Shown here: piece by piece, positions 1 to 9,459 of the stretch | Layout of the letters: each line of letters starts with the position of its first letter | Numbering within the stretch: the stretch's first letter is position 1 | Source: Chloroflexota bacterium | GTDB taxonomy: Bacteria; Chloroflexota; Anaerolineae; Anaerolineales; E44-bin32 | Direction of reading: 5' to 3' | NCBI GenBank assembly: GCA_022561385.1 | Contig: JADFRG010000001.1 | Span: 111,032 to 175,031, forward strand | Length of the DNA: 64,000 nucleotides | Program-made: the position numbers and the translations under genes | The notes under the pieces: model-generated | The model's database searches: none | The model's input: only the letters and a program-made list of their open reading frames with translations | Told to the model about the DNA's origin: nothing

Positions 1-209
1 TCCGTCTGTATTGCAAGCATCAAACACGACCGCACGGGCTGGCCATCAAACAAAACCGTGCATGCCCCGCAGACGCCGTGCTCGCAACCCACGCGGGTGC
101 CGGTGAGTCCAAGTTCGTGACGCAGGTAGTCGCTGAGCAACATGCGTGGCTCGACATCGCCGTTGTAAGTCTGGCCATTAACCGTTAGCGAAATCGCGTG
201 AGTTTCCAT
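1..209 (-). CDS. [2Fe-2S] small subunit of a xanthine dehydrogenase/CO dehydrogenase-family molybdenum hydroxylase (CoxS-like), C-terminus beyond the window edge
   Basis: Reverse-strand translation METHAISLTVNGQTYNGDVEPRMLLSDYLRHELGLTGTRVGCEHGVCGACTVLFDGQPVRSC, with the plant-type ferredoxin motif C-x4-C-x2-C...C. Runs off the left edge. Confidence 0.9.
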   Translation of the reverse strand, partial: METHAISLTVNGQTYNGDVEPRMLLSDYLRHELGLTGTRVGCEHGVCGACTVLFDGQPVRSCLMLAIQT

Positions 210-213
210 CAAC

Positions 214-1092
214 TCAGCTGGACTGTGCCCGGGCGTACGCTTTGGCCAGTACACGCGCGGTCAGCACTCGAGCCAAGTGGCGTTGGAAATCGATTGAGGC
301 GTGCACACTGCCCATAGGATCGATCTCGTTATCCGCCGCCTCAGCCGCCGCAGCGGCGAAAACTTCCTGAGTGGGCCGCTGACCACGGAGCAGTGCCGCC
401 GCTTTTTCGGCTTCTATCGGCCCGTCGCCGGCATTCATATAGACCAGGCGCGCCTCCTTGACGGACCCACCCTCATCCAGCTCCACCTCGACCGCCACAC
501 CCATCATGCCGTAGTCTCCGCGACGGCGCGAGGTCTCCTCAAAGCTCCATCCGGTATGTGGTTTTCTGGCGGGGAAGGTCACTTCCACCAGAATTTCTTC
601 CGGCTCCAGAGCAGTGGAGAACATCCCCTGGAAAAAATCCTTCGCCTCGATCCAGCGATCCCCGCTTGGGCCGGTGGCCTTCATGGCCGCGCCGGAGGTT
701 ATGGCGATCACCGGTAGTTCGGCCGCCGGATCTGCGTGAGCCAGGCTACCGCCGAGGGTGCCCCGCGTGCGGATCTGGGGGTGGGCGATGTGCGGCATGG
801 CCTCGAAGAGCAGCGGTGTTATTCGTTCCACGTGGCTGCTTCTCTCCAGGTCTCGTTGGCGCGTCATCGCCCCGACCACGAGCGCGCCGTCATCGGATCG
901 CCGGATGTATTCCAGGTCCCCGATGGGGTTCAGATCGATAAGTACGGAGGGCTGAAGGACCCGGAAATTCATGGCAGGAATAAGGCTTTGTCCGCCGGCC
1001 AGCAGCTTGGCTGCATCTCCATACTCTGCCATCTGCTCCAGGGCGTGCTCCACAGATTCGGCGGCAATGTACTTAAAAGGGGGTGGTTTCAT
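214..1092 (-). CDS. FAD-binding medium subunit of xanthine dehydrogenase/CO dehydrogenase family (CoxM-like)
   Basis: AKLLAGGQSLIPAMNFR and HPQIRTRGTLGGSLAHADPAAELP are FAD-binding motifs of the family. Start moved to the internal Met (MKPPPFKY). Adjacent to the CoxS-like CDS. Confidence 0.9.
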   Translation of the reverse strand: MKPPPFKYIAAESVEHALEQMAEYGDAAKLLAGGQSLIPAMNFRVLQPSVLIDLNPIGDLEYIRRSDDGALVVGAMTRQRDLERSSHVERITPLLFEAMPHIAHPQIRTRGTLGGSLAHADPAAELPVIAITSGAAMKATGPSGDRWIEAKDFFQGMFSTALEPEEILVEVTFPARKPHTGWSFEETSRRRGDYGMMGVAVEVELDEGGSVKEARLVYMNAGDGPIEAEKAAALLRGQRPTQEVFAAAAAEAADNEIDPMGSVHASIDFQRHLARVLTARVLAKAYARAQSS

Positions 1093-1174
1093 CGCGGGGT
1101 TTGAAGAGTACGCATTGTACAACACCACCGCCCTCTCTCAGATGTGCGCGTACTATAATTCGACGCGCTGAGGC

Positions 1175-2389
1175 TTGATGGACCCTCCTGCCAACTCCGA
1201 CCCCCTGCTCGACGGTGTGCGTGTCCTGGATCTGACCCGCATCCTGGCCGGGCCGTATTGCACGATGCTTCTGGGCGACCTTGGCGCGGACATTATCAAA
1301 GTCGAGGTCCCCGGCCGCGGCGACGACACCCGCCAGTGGGGTCCTCCCTTCACCACCGGCGGCGAATCCGCTTACTTTCTCGCCGCCAATCGCAACAAAC
1401 GCAGCCTGACATTAAATTTGAAATCGGAACGCGGGCGCTCAATCCTGGGGGAGCTGATCCAACAGGCCGACATCCTGATCGAAAACTTCCGCGTGGGCAC
1501 TCTCGAGAAATGGGATCTTAGCTACGAGCAGCTGAAAAACTTGAGGCCCGATCTGATCTACTGCACGATTACAGGCTACGGATATACGGGGCCCTACCGC
1601 GACCGTCCCGGATACGACTTTATTATCCAGGCTATGGGGGGCTTCATGAGCGTCACCGGACCCGAGGATGGCGAACCGTTCCGAGCCGGGATTGCTGTCG
1701 CAGATCTGTCCAGCGGAATCTACGCTTGTAATGCGGTGCTTGCGGCTCTGTATGCGCGAGAACGCACGGGGAAGGGACAAAGGATCGACATCTCACTGCT
1801 GGATTGTCAGGTGGCGATGATGTCGTATGTGGCGAGCAACTTCCTGGTCTCCGGCGAGCCGCCGCAACGCTTCGGCAACGCGCACCCCAATCTCGTCCCC
1901 TATCAGGTGTTTGAGGCACAGGACGGCTACTTCGCCTTTGCGGCCGGTAACGATCTACAATGGGCAAATTTTTGTCGGGCCGTGGGTCGCGAGGCATGGG
2001 GAACCGACCCGCTTTTCGCCACCAACCCGGCCCGACTGACTAACCGAACCAAGCTGGTAGGGCTCCTGAACGAGCTATTCTCCACTCGCTCTGTGGCAGA
2101 TTGGATCGAGCTCTGCGAGGGAGCCGGCCTACCTGTCGGTCCGATCAACACGATGGAGGCTGCTCTTTCTGATCCTCAAGTGCTGGCGCGCGGGATGGTG
2201 ATGGAAGTACCGCATCCTACCGAAGGCAGCGTGCCGCTCCTGCGTTCGCCACTGAATATTCCGACCGCACCAAGCGAAGTGCGTTATCCGCCTCCGACCT
2301 TGGGCCAGCATACCGATGAGATTCTGTCCGAACTGCTGAACTACGATTCTGAGGGCATCCAGGCCCTGCGCGAGTCGGAGGTCGTGTGA
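1175..2389 (+). CDS. CaiB/BaiF (family III) CoA-transferase
   Basis: GVRVLDLTRILAGPYCTMLLGDLGADIIKVE and NRNKRSLTLNLKSERG are characteristic of family III CoA-transferases. Confidence 0.93.
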   Translation: MMDPPANSDPLLDGVRVLDLTRILAGPYCTMLLGDLGADIIKVEVPGRGDDTRQWGPPFTTGGESAYFLAANRNKRSLTLNLKSERGRSILGELIQQADILIENFRVGTLEKWDLSYEQLKNLRPDLIYCTITGYGYTGPYRDRPGYDFIIQAMGGFMSVTGPEDGEPFRAGIAVADLSSGIYACNAVLAALYARERTGKGQRIDISLLDCQVAMMSYVASNFLVSGEPPQRFGNAHPNLVPYQVFEAQDGYFAFAAGNDLQWANFCRAVGREAWGTDPLFATNPARLTNRTKLVGLLNELFSTRSVADWIELCEGAGLPVGPINTMEAALSDPQVLARGMVMEVPHPTEGSVPLLRSPLNIPTAPSEVRYPPPTLGQHTDEILSELLNYDSEGIQALRESEVV

Positions 2390-2468
2390 AATCTCGCCCG
2401 GCTTGCTCCTCGCCCTTGGTAACCCACAACTCAGGAGCCGAGGCGGCCCCTGCACAGTCGAGTCCAGT

Positions 2469-3611
2469 ATGCGACCGGTAAGTATCGTGGGCACCGCACA
2501 GCTGCCTGTCCAGGCGACCACCCAGCTGGATCTGCGGCAGCTGGGCGCGCAGGTCGTGCGCGGCGCCATGCAGGAGGCCGGCGTTGAGCGCGTGGACGCG
2601 CTGTTCGCCAGCAACATGTTGGGTGATGAGTTGCAAGGCCAGAAGCACGTGGCGGCGCTCATTGCGGATGAATCCGGACTGGAGGGAATTGAGGCGCTTC
2701 AGGTTCAAGCCGCCATGGCGAGCGGATCGGCTCCCCTTCGGATGGCGTATTTAGCGGTGGGGAGTGGAGAGGCAGACCTGGCGGTGGTGGTGGGGGTCGA
2801 AAAGATGAGCGAGGGTCTGGCCGCTCCTGCGCTGTCGAAGGCCCTGGACGCCAAAGAGGTGGCAGATGGCGCTACGCTAATCAGCAAGAATGCCGATCTG
2901 ATGCGCCTTTATCGGAAACGGTACAACGTGCCGGAAGACGGTTTTGTAAATTTTCCGGTTGTAGCACACCACAACGCGCGCAACAACCCCAACGCCCTGT
3001 TCAAGGACATGAATGTAAATCCGCGGACTGTGATGAAATCGCGCATGATCCACGATCCTCTGAGGCTGCTCGATTGCTCGCCGATTTGTGATGGTGCAGC
3101 GGCGGTGGTTTTATCCCCAGCGGAGGAGGCGCGCGCCCACAGCCCCCATCCGGTGCGGATCCTATCCAGCACTGTGGCAACCGACCGTTTTCGGGTTGGC
3201 GACCGGCCAAATCCTCTCTGGCTGGAAGCAGCCCACAAAAGCGCCTTAAAGGCTTATCGACTGGCGAATGTCCATCGAGGAGACATCGATTTCTTCGAGG
3301 TGCACGATGCGTTCAGCATCATGGCCTGTATGCAGTTGGAGGCGGCCGGTTTCGCGGATCAGGGTCAGGGTTGGCATCTGGCTGAAGAAAAACGGATCTC
3401 CCTCCGAGGCGATATACCGATAAGCACCATGGGGGGGTTGAAAGCCCGAGGCCACCCGATCGGGGCCACGGCGCTGTACCAGGTGTCTGAGATGGTGCTT
3501 CAGCTGAGGGGAAGGGCGGGCAAGAATCGGGTGCGCGAGGCCAAGATCGGCATGATGTCAAGCGTGGGGGGTGCTGGTTCCACGGTCATCACCCACATCC
3601 TCGGGATTTAG
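2469..3611 (+). CDS. Thiolase-family protein (acetyl-CoA acetyltransferase-like)
   Basis: Thiolase fold motifs CDGAAAVVLS, FEVHDAFS and GGLKARGHPIGATALYQ. Start at MRPVSIVG. Confidence 0.88.
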   Translation: MRPVSIVGTAQLPVQATTQLDLRQLGAQVVRGAMQEAGVERVDALFASNMLGDELQGQKHVAALIADESGLEGIEALQVQAAMASGSAPLRMAYLAVGSGEADLAVVVGVEKMSEGLAAPALSKALDAKEVADGATLISKNADLMRLYRKRYNVPEDGFVNFPVVAHHNARNNPNALFKDMNVNPRTVMKSRMIHDPLRLLDCSPICDGAAAVVLSPAEEARAHSPHPVRILSSTVATDRFRVGDRPNPLWLEAAHKSALKAYRLANVHRGDIDFFEVHDAFSIMACMQLEAAGFADQGQGWHLAEEKRISLRGDIPISTMGGLKARGHPIGATALYQVSEMVLQLRGRAGKNRVREAKIGMMSSVGGAGSTVITHILGI

Positions 3612-3614
3612 TTC

Positions 3615-4058
3615 CTAACTTTCGACGTGCCCCTTCACACAATCGAAAAAAGTATTTGCGATCTTCTTGCTCACGCTGCCCATCATGCGAGAGGCCAGGC
3701 TCGCGAGCGTGCCTGAGATCACAACCTCCGCGGACCAGGACATGCGGGTCCCGCCCTCCGGTATGTCCGCCAGCCGCATTTCTCCTTCGACGTCGGCCGC
3801 ACTTCCGGGCGCAGTGCCGTGCGCGGTCATCTTGGCCATATTGGGTGGATCCAGCTCGACCCATTTCACGTTTGTTACGAAACGGACCTTAACGGTGCCG
3901 AAGCCAACCGCGGCCACGGCTTCGAATTGTTTGTCCGGCTCGATGATCTTCATGGACTCCAGTCCCGGAGCACATTGACTTATAGCCTCGGCATCGGTGA
4001 GGAAGTCCCAAACCGCCTGCCGATCGGCCTGAATTGTCACTTCGCCTTCGAGTTTCAT
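3615..4058 (-). CDS. CoxG-like SRPBCC (carbon monoxide dehydrogenase subunit G family) protein
   Basis: MKLEGEVTIQADRQAVWDFLTDAEAISQCAPGLESMKII is typical of the CoxG/SRPBCC N-terminus. Near CoxM/CoxS-like genes. Confidence 0.88.
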   Translation of the reverse strand: MKLEGEVTIQADRQAVWDFLTDAEAISQCAPGLESMKIIEPDKQFEAVAAVGFGTVKVRFVTNVKWVELDPPNMAKMTAHGTAPGSAADVEGEMRLADIPEGGTRMSWSAEVVISGTLASLASRMMGSVSKKIANTFFDCVKGHVES

Positions 4059-4363
4059 GTTGTTGTCACCATTAGGAGTCCCAAAACCCTATTTCCGTGC
4101 CTGCGGCCATCACGATCTTTCCGCTCGGATCAGCCCACAGGTGGAGTGTTATCGGCCTAGATACACTGGGCGGGATGGTCAGGCCGCGGCTCGATATTGC
4201 GTTGCCAGCCACACGATCCGGTTCAACCTGACCCACTGAGCATCGCCGCAGAGAATCAAGCATCGCAGGATAATTCGTTCGGAATTTTGCCCGTCCCAGC
4301 CGCTGTAAGCATAGCGTAAGGTCGTCGCTTTCCAAACCCCGCTACACTGAAATCCACAGGCAA

Positions 4364-4642
4364 ATGCAGCAGGAAACCACCGTATCGGCGCCAGCAACAA
4401 TCGCTGTGTCGAACGGCCAGCCCGAGTATCGGATGCTCGTGTTGACCCGCCGCTTGAAGATTCCGGGCCTACTCGAAACCATGACCGACCAGGCGCCTGA
4501 AGTGGCGCGGGTCATGGCCAAGATCGAGCAGGACCTGGGTCCCGCCATGCAGGCTCTAGATGGCGGACCATGGGCGGTCAATTCGCACTCAGTGTCCATT
4601 TACAACGGGCTGGTCATCGCCAGCTTTTTGTTGCTCCGCTAA
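4364..4642 (+). CDS. Small hypothetical protein (92 aa)
   Basis: Open frame with plausible amino-acid composition between annotated genes; no recognised domain. Confidence 0.35.
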   Translation: MQQETTVSAPATIAVSNGQPEYRMLVLTRRLKIPGLLETMTDQAPEVARVMAKIEQDLGPAMQALDGGPWAVNSHSVSIYNGLVIASFLLLR

Positions 4643-4780
4643 AGCAACAGGCGCTACCCCAACGCCAACGCGCGGTCTCCAGACCTCAGGTCGTGGAGGC
4701 CTTGCACTCGCGCACCTTCCGCTACGCGGGACACGGTCCACCAAATGGAACTCACGGGCCGGGTCACAGGGATTTAAACG

Positions 4781-6715
4781 ATGGCCGAAGCCAAGCCGCC
4801 AGTTGAGAAGCTAGGCAAATATCGCCTGATCGAACAGATCGGTCAGGGCGGGATGGCCACGGTATTTAAAGGAGTCGACACCGAGACGGGCTGGGAGGTG
4901 GCCGTAAAGGTCATGTCGCCGCTGATGGCTCAGGAATCCCAGTTCTCCAAGCGCTTCAAGCGTGAGGCCGAAGTTGTGATGCGCTTGAAACACCCCAACA
5001 TCGTTCCGGTGGTGGATTTTGGGCAAGACGCGGGTTATGCCTACCTCGTCATGCCATTGCTCGAAGTCGGGAGTTTGGCAGATAAGCTGCGCCACGGACC
5101 CCTGACCCCCTCTGAAGGCGGCATGTTGATGGAGCAATTGGGCAGCGCGTTGGAATTCGCTCATGATCAGGGCGTTATCCATCGGGATGTGAAGCCCTCT
5201 AACGTCTTGCTCGACCAGAAAGGGAATGCGCTCCTGGCCGACTTCGGCCTGGCCCGCATCCATGATGCGTCCGTTAGCTTGACCGGATCGGCGCTGCTGG
5301 GAACCCCGGCCTATATGTCTCCGGAGCAGGCGCGGGGCGAAAAGGTGAGCGCGGCCTCCGATCAGTATTCGCTGGGGGTCATTCTGTTCCAACTCTGTAC
5401 GGGCGAATTGCCGTTTCAGGCCGAGACTCCCATGGCTGTGATGCTCAAGCACATCAATGAGCCAATTCCGCTCGCGCGGTTGAGGAGTCCCAACGTCCCG
5501 GAAGCCATCGAGCGGGTCATTCTCAAAGCCACCGCGAAGAACCCCGCCGAACGATTTCAAACCATGGGCGAGATGAATGCTGCATTCCAGTCCGCGCTGG
5601 CCCACGCCCAGGATCCCTTCAACAATCCCGCTCCGAACATCGAAGTGCCCCCCTCTTCGATCGCACCCAGTATCGTGGTTCATCCACCAGAACCGGCAAA
5701 GAAAAGGCGCGGCCTTCTGACTCGCGTAGCGGCTGCCGCGGCCGTCATACTGCTGCTCCTGCTCGCTTGCCCGGTTTTGGCTTCAGGGGTGATGGAAACG
5801 CTGAACGGGGCCGCCAAACCGGCGGAGGGCAGCGGATTATCTCCGGAAGACATGAGCGGGCCGCAGCTTACGGCGTTGGCCGGAACGATCGAAGCGCTCT
5901 CCACGGAGCTTGCAGGCCGCGGGGGAGACGAAACACAGTCTCCAGAACAAATTCAGACCGCTGTTATGGCTACGCTGGCCATTAGTTTTGAGGTTCTGGG
6001 AAGCCTCGAGGGAACTCCGACCCCCATCAACAGCGCGACTCCGGGCCCCTCTCCAACTGCAACCAAGACGTTTACACCGGGTCCCTCGCCGACCGCGAGC
6101 AAAACCCCAACTAAGACGAAAACGCCCACACCGGGACCCTCGCCGACGCCCAGCAAGACGCCGACTCCCAGTAAGACGCCTACGACTACCTACACGCCCA
6201 GCCCCGGGCCATCACCCACTGCTACGAGGACGCCGGTCCCGAGCATGACGCCGACTCCCTCTCGGACTCCGACCGCGGGCGCGTCGCCAAGCAGCACGCC
6301 AACTCCAACGGTAGAAACGGGTAGCACGATCGTTATTCCTCCTACCGAGACGCAGACTACCATGGATCCATGTCTCGGGATCAAGTTCACTGCTTTGGAC
6401 GCCGTCGAGGGCGGCAATATCGTGTGGGCGGACATTTTCAATGGCTCGTCATCCAGGATCGAGCTCCAACAGATTTACCTCGATTGGCCAGCAGTAAACG
6501 GTTTCCATTTCAAATTTGAACTGGACGGAAGTGTGATCTGGGACGACGGAAACTGGTTTCCTCCGACAGGTACCGGGATCCTGGACTCGGGTGATCGGAA
6601 GATCAATGCCGGGGATTCAAAGACACTGGTTGCAGTGTTCGACACCGTTCAACCCTACACCTACCACTTGGGGGTGGTATTCACTAACGGCTGCTGGATC
6701 GAGGGGTGGCCGTAG
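4781..6715 (+). CDS. Transmembrane Ser/Thr protein kinase with TP-rich extracytoplasmic linker and C-terminal beta-type domain
   Basis: IGQGGMATVFKG, VAVKVM, HRDVKPSNVLLD, ADFGLARI and GTPAYMSPEQ kinase motifs; one TM segment (VAAAAAVILLLLLACPVLA); long TPTPSPT linker; C-terminal domain DPCLGIKFTALDAVEGG... Confidence 0.93.
   Translation: MAEAKPPVEKLGKYRLIEQIGQGGMATVFKGVDTETGWEVAVKVMSPLMAQESQFSKRFKREAEVVMRLKHPNIVPVVDFGQDAGYAYLVMPLLEVGSLADKLRHGPLTPSEGGMLMEQLGSALEFAHDQGVIHRDVKPSNVLLDQKGNALLADFGLARIHDASVSLTGSALLGTPAYMSPEQARGEKVSAASDQYSLGVILFQLCTGELPFQAETPMAVMLKHINEPIPLARLRSPNVPEAIERVILKATAKNPAERFQTMGEMNAAFQSALAHAQDPFNNPAPNIEVPPSSIAPSIVVHPPEPAKKRRGLLTRVAAAAAVILLLLLACPVLASGVMETLNGAAKPAEGSGLSPEDMSGPQLTALAGTIEALSTELAGRGGDETQSPEQIQTAVMATLAISFEVLGSLEGTPTPINSATPGPSPTATKTFTPGPSPTASKTPTKTKTPTPGPSPTPSKTPTPSKTPTTTYTPSPGPSPTATRTPVPSMTPTPSRTPTAGASPSSTPTPTVETGSTIVIPPTETQTTMDPCLGIKFTALDAVEGGNIVWADIFNGSSSRIELQQIYLDWPAVNGFHFKFELDGSVIWDDGNWFPPTGTGILDSGDRKINAGDSKTLVAVFDTVQPYTYHLGVVFTNGCWIEGWP
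6013..6318 (+). repeat. Low-complexity region encoding the (T/S)P-rich linker of the kinase
   Basis: Recurring encoded units such as TPGPSPTATKT, TPGPSPTPSKT and TPSKTPT. Confidence 0.85.
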
Positions 6716-7025
6716 GGATCAAGATCCTAACCCACTGAAAGCTAATGTGCCATGCATCCAATATTGGAAAATCAAATATGCGACGGGGCTTGTCGCACTA
6801 AGGATTTTATTGGCCAGGCAGCTACCTCAGAGTCCTCTGGATTTCTCCTAAAGCAACCTGATTCGAGAATAACGGGGGTCCGCGTGCGTTCTCTCAGCGT
6901 TGTGAGGGAATCCTCTAACGTACGATTCACGTAGGGTTTGCGTGGTGATTCCGACCAGCACAGAATAAGCCTTCCATGTAATCTATGGTTGGAAGGGTGG
7001 AAATCTCTTCTTCTCCTCCTTACTA

Positions 7026-7054
7026 GAGAGCCGGGGTCGGCGTCCTCGGCTCTC
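7026..7054 (+). terminator. Hairpin, possible terminator
   Basis: GAGAGCCG...CGGCTCTC inverted repeat downstream of the kinase gene. No strong T-tract. Confidence 0.5.
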
Positions 7055-7190
7055 TTGATTCAGCGTCCTTTCGCGATTTAGTTTCGGATCCTTCTCAGGC
7101 GTCTTGGGTCAAAGGCGTTTTTTTCAGGCGACCCAATCCATTTGTTTTAATTCCAGGATTTTCGTGGAATGAGCCGCGCGTCGCCCGAAA

Positions 7191-7658
7191 TCACTCCGGA
7201 CGATTTATCACTGTCGCCTGTCTGCGGAGCAGCCAACGCGCCACCCGGTCCGCCGCAAAGGCGCTGATCGAGAGGCTGACAAAGGCCGAGAGTCCGTAGT
7301 AGAACGCCACAACCACTGCATCGACCTGTTGGACCAAAACCACGAGAATGCTCAGGCCCAGGGCGATCCTGGCCGTTGGCCGCGCCATTTGGGCGGTTCC
7401 TCCGCGGCGCACGGTCAGCCAGGCGGCTCCGGCGCCAATACCGATGGCGAAAATCAAGTGCAGCAAAGGGGAGCGTAGATCGAAGTACGCGAAGCCTTCT
7501 CCCACGGAGCGCATTACAGCTGCTGGCACCAGCGCCAGGGGGAGTGGATCCCCCAGCGGACGCCCAATTAGGCTCCTCGCCGCGAGTTGACTGAGGATCC
7601 AACCCGCGCTGCCTAATAACAAACCTTCAATAACCCACCTTCGGGGCATTCTTCTCAA
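7191..7658 (-). CDS. Hypothetical integral membrane protein (155 aa)
   Basis: Several hydrophobic segments in a continuous ORF; no recognised family. Confidence 0.6.
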   Translation of the reverse strand: MRRMPRRWVIEGLLLGSAGWILSQLAARSLIGRPLGDPLPLALVPAAVMRSVGEGFAYFDLRSPLLHLIFAIGIGAGAAWLTVRRGGTAQMARPTARIALGLSILVVLVQQVDAVVVAFYYGLSAFVSLSISAFAADRVARWLLRRQATVINRPE

Positions 7659-7811
7659 ATCGCCACCTTTCAGCCGTCGGACAGGCCAATCAGATTGTCA
7701 TAAACCTTGGGCGCCACGCCTGTGGGTCTCCTTACGACTCGCCACAACGACTTGAGCCCGCCGTCTGCACCGCCGATATTGGGTGGACCAGAATTGCCCG
7801 GGGGAACGACA

Positions 7812-7843
7812 AAGGGGCTGTCCGCTGGTACCGACAGCCCCTT
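7812..7843 (-). terminator. Rho-independent-like hairpin downstream of the TM_helix/MscS-like gene
   Basis: GGGGCTGTC...GACAGCCCC inverted repeat just after the stop of the minus-strand gene at 7867. Confidence 0.65.
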
Positions 7844-7866
7844 CAGGCCTTACCGGATTCTTCGCC

Positions 7867-9357
7867 CTATTCGCGCGACCTTAGCCACTTTTCAATTTCC
7901 TTGGCCGCAACATCTCGTCCGCCAAGACCAAACGCCAAGGCGACGGCTATTCCAATCGCTCCCAGCATGATGCCGAAGGCCAGATTTACGATGTCTTCCG
8001 CAATCCCGGTCTGCCTCAACGCCAAGGCACTGGAAAACACGATGATGGTCACCCGCGCCACGGACGCAAGAAGGCGTGCCTGTAAGCCGCTTGTACCACG
8101 TATCACACGATCCGCGACACGTGCGAAGTACAGGCCGAGTCCGAAGATCACAACTCCTGCGACCATGCCTCCCGCGGCTACCAAGAACTGGGAGAACAGA
8201 TCCGCCAGGATCCCGAAACCCAATAGGTTGGAAGCTTCAATGACCGCGAACAGCATAATCGCCAACCTGGACAGGTAGCCCACGATCTGCGAAGGCGTCT
8301 GGCCGGCCGCATCCTCCGCGCGGCCTATCCCGATCCGACCGAGCACCTTATTAAACCCAATGCCAGTGAGCGCGTTAGTGACGAAGCCACTGACGGCCCT
8401 GGCGACAAAGTAGGCTACCCCGAGCAGCAGAAACGCGCCGAAGAAGGCCGGTAGGGCCGCGAGAACCGTAGTCAGAATCTCCGCGGCCGGCTGCGATACG
8501 GCGTCAATCTCCAGTGTATCCAAAGCCGCAATTGCCACGGGGATAAGGACGAGTACATAGACGACGGTTCCGATGACGCTAGACAGCTTCTTAGTTCCAA
8601 GCGCATCTTGAATTCCCCACCTATCTCCGAATGTGTCCAACCCCGCGCCGGCAAGCAGATTGGCAATAACCTGGCGTACAAAGCGCGCCGCGATCCAGCC
8701 TATGAGCAGGATGATGGCGGCCCCAAAGATTCCGGGGAGCGCTCCCAGAACTTCGTCCACGACACTTTGCACTGGCTCCAACAGCCCCTGCAGCCCGAGC
8801 ACACCAATGATCGCTGGCAGGAACACGAGGAACACCAACCAATAGACCACGTTCCCAAGCGTTTCACTGACGGAGCCGGCCTCGGGTGTCTCCATTTCTG
8901 CCTGCTTGGTCAGCCAGTCATCCAACTTGGCTGTCTTCAAGCCACGGATAATCAGGAATTTCAAAACTGTGGCCGTGATCCATGCGACAAGCAGCAATAC
9001 TCCGGCCCCGAAGATCGAGGGCAGGAAGCGGAAGATCTCATCAAGGAATATCTGAATCGATTCGGCCGCGATCGTGAGCTGCAGGCGTTGGAGCACAACC
9101 ACAAGTACCAACAGCAGAATCAGGTAATAGACGGCCCTAGATATCCACGAGCTTAGGTTGACTGCGCCCTCCACCCCTGGTCTCCCCGACATCGAACTCA
9201 ATCGGCGGTCGAGCCCAGACCGACGCAACCCCCAGCGCGTCAATGTGCGGGCCACAACGGCTGCTAGCCATCCCCCAATCAGGACTGCAACTGCGATGGC
9301 AATATTGGTCAGTTGGGGCACCAACCCATCAATCGCATCTTGAAGAAACTCTGGCAT
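7867..9357 (-). CDS. Multi-repeat TM_helix (mechanosensitive-channel-like, CmpX-type) membrane protein
   Basis: Repeated modules: LPSIFGAGVLLLVAWITATVLKFLI, LPGIFGAAIILLIGWIAARFVRQVI and LPAFFGAFLLLGVAYFVARAVSGFV, characteristic of TM_helix (PF05552-type) repeats. Confidence 0.82.
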   Translation of the reverse strand: MPEFLQDAIDGLVPQLTNIAIAVAVLIGGWLAAVVARTLTRWGLRRSGLDRRLSSMSGRPGVEGAVNLSSWISRAVYYLILLLVLVVVLQRLQLTIAAESIQIFLDEIFRFLPSIFGAGVLLLVAWITATVLKFLIIRGLKTAKLDDWLTKQAEMETPEAGSVSETLGNVVYWLVFLVFLPAIIGVLGLQGLLEPVQSVVDEVLGALPGIFGAAIILLIGWIAARFVRQVIANLLAGAGLDTFGDRWGIQDALGTKKLSSVIGTVVYVLVLIPVAIAALDTLEIDAVSQPAAEILTTVLAALPAFFGAFLLLGVAYFVARAVSGFVTNALTGIGFNKVLGRIGIGRAEDAAGQTPSQIVGYLSRLAIMLFAVIEASNLLGFGILADLFSQFLVAAGGMVAGVVIFGLGLYFARVADRVIRGTSGLQARLLASVARVTIIVFSSALALRQTGIAEDIVNLAFGIMLGAIGIAVALAFGLGGRDVAAKEIEKWLRSRE

Positions 9358-9459
9358 CCTAAACTCCTCTGCATATGGCGCCTAAGAGGCGCGTAATCTT
9401 GAATTATAAACCCATCCAGCGCGCGTTAGGTACGACCGGCGCCTGTATAATCCAGCGCT

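Noticed and set aside
4811-5683. 290-aa antisense ORF inside the Ser/Thr kinase gene
   Set aside because: Opposite-strand shadow of a GC-rich, well-supported kinase domain; no recognisable protein motifs.
6013-6318. Periodic DNA in the kinase gene considered as a non-coding repeat element
   Set aside because: Periodicity is explained by the TP-rich protein linker in a continuous reading frame.
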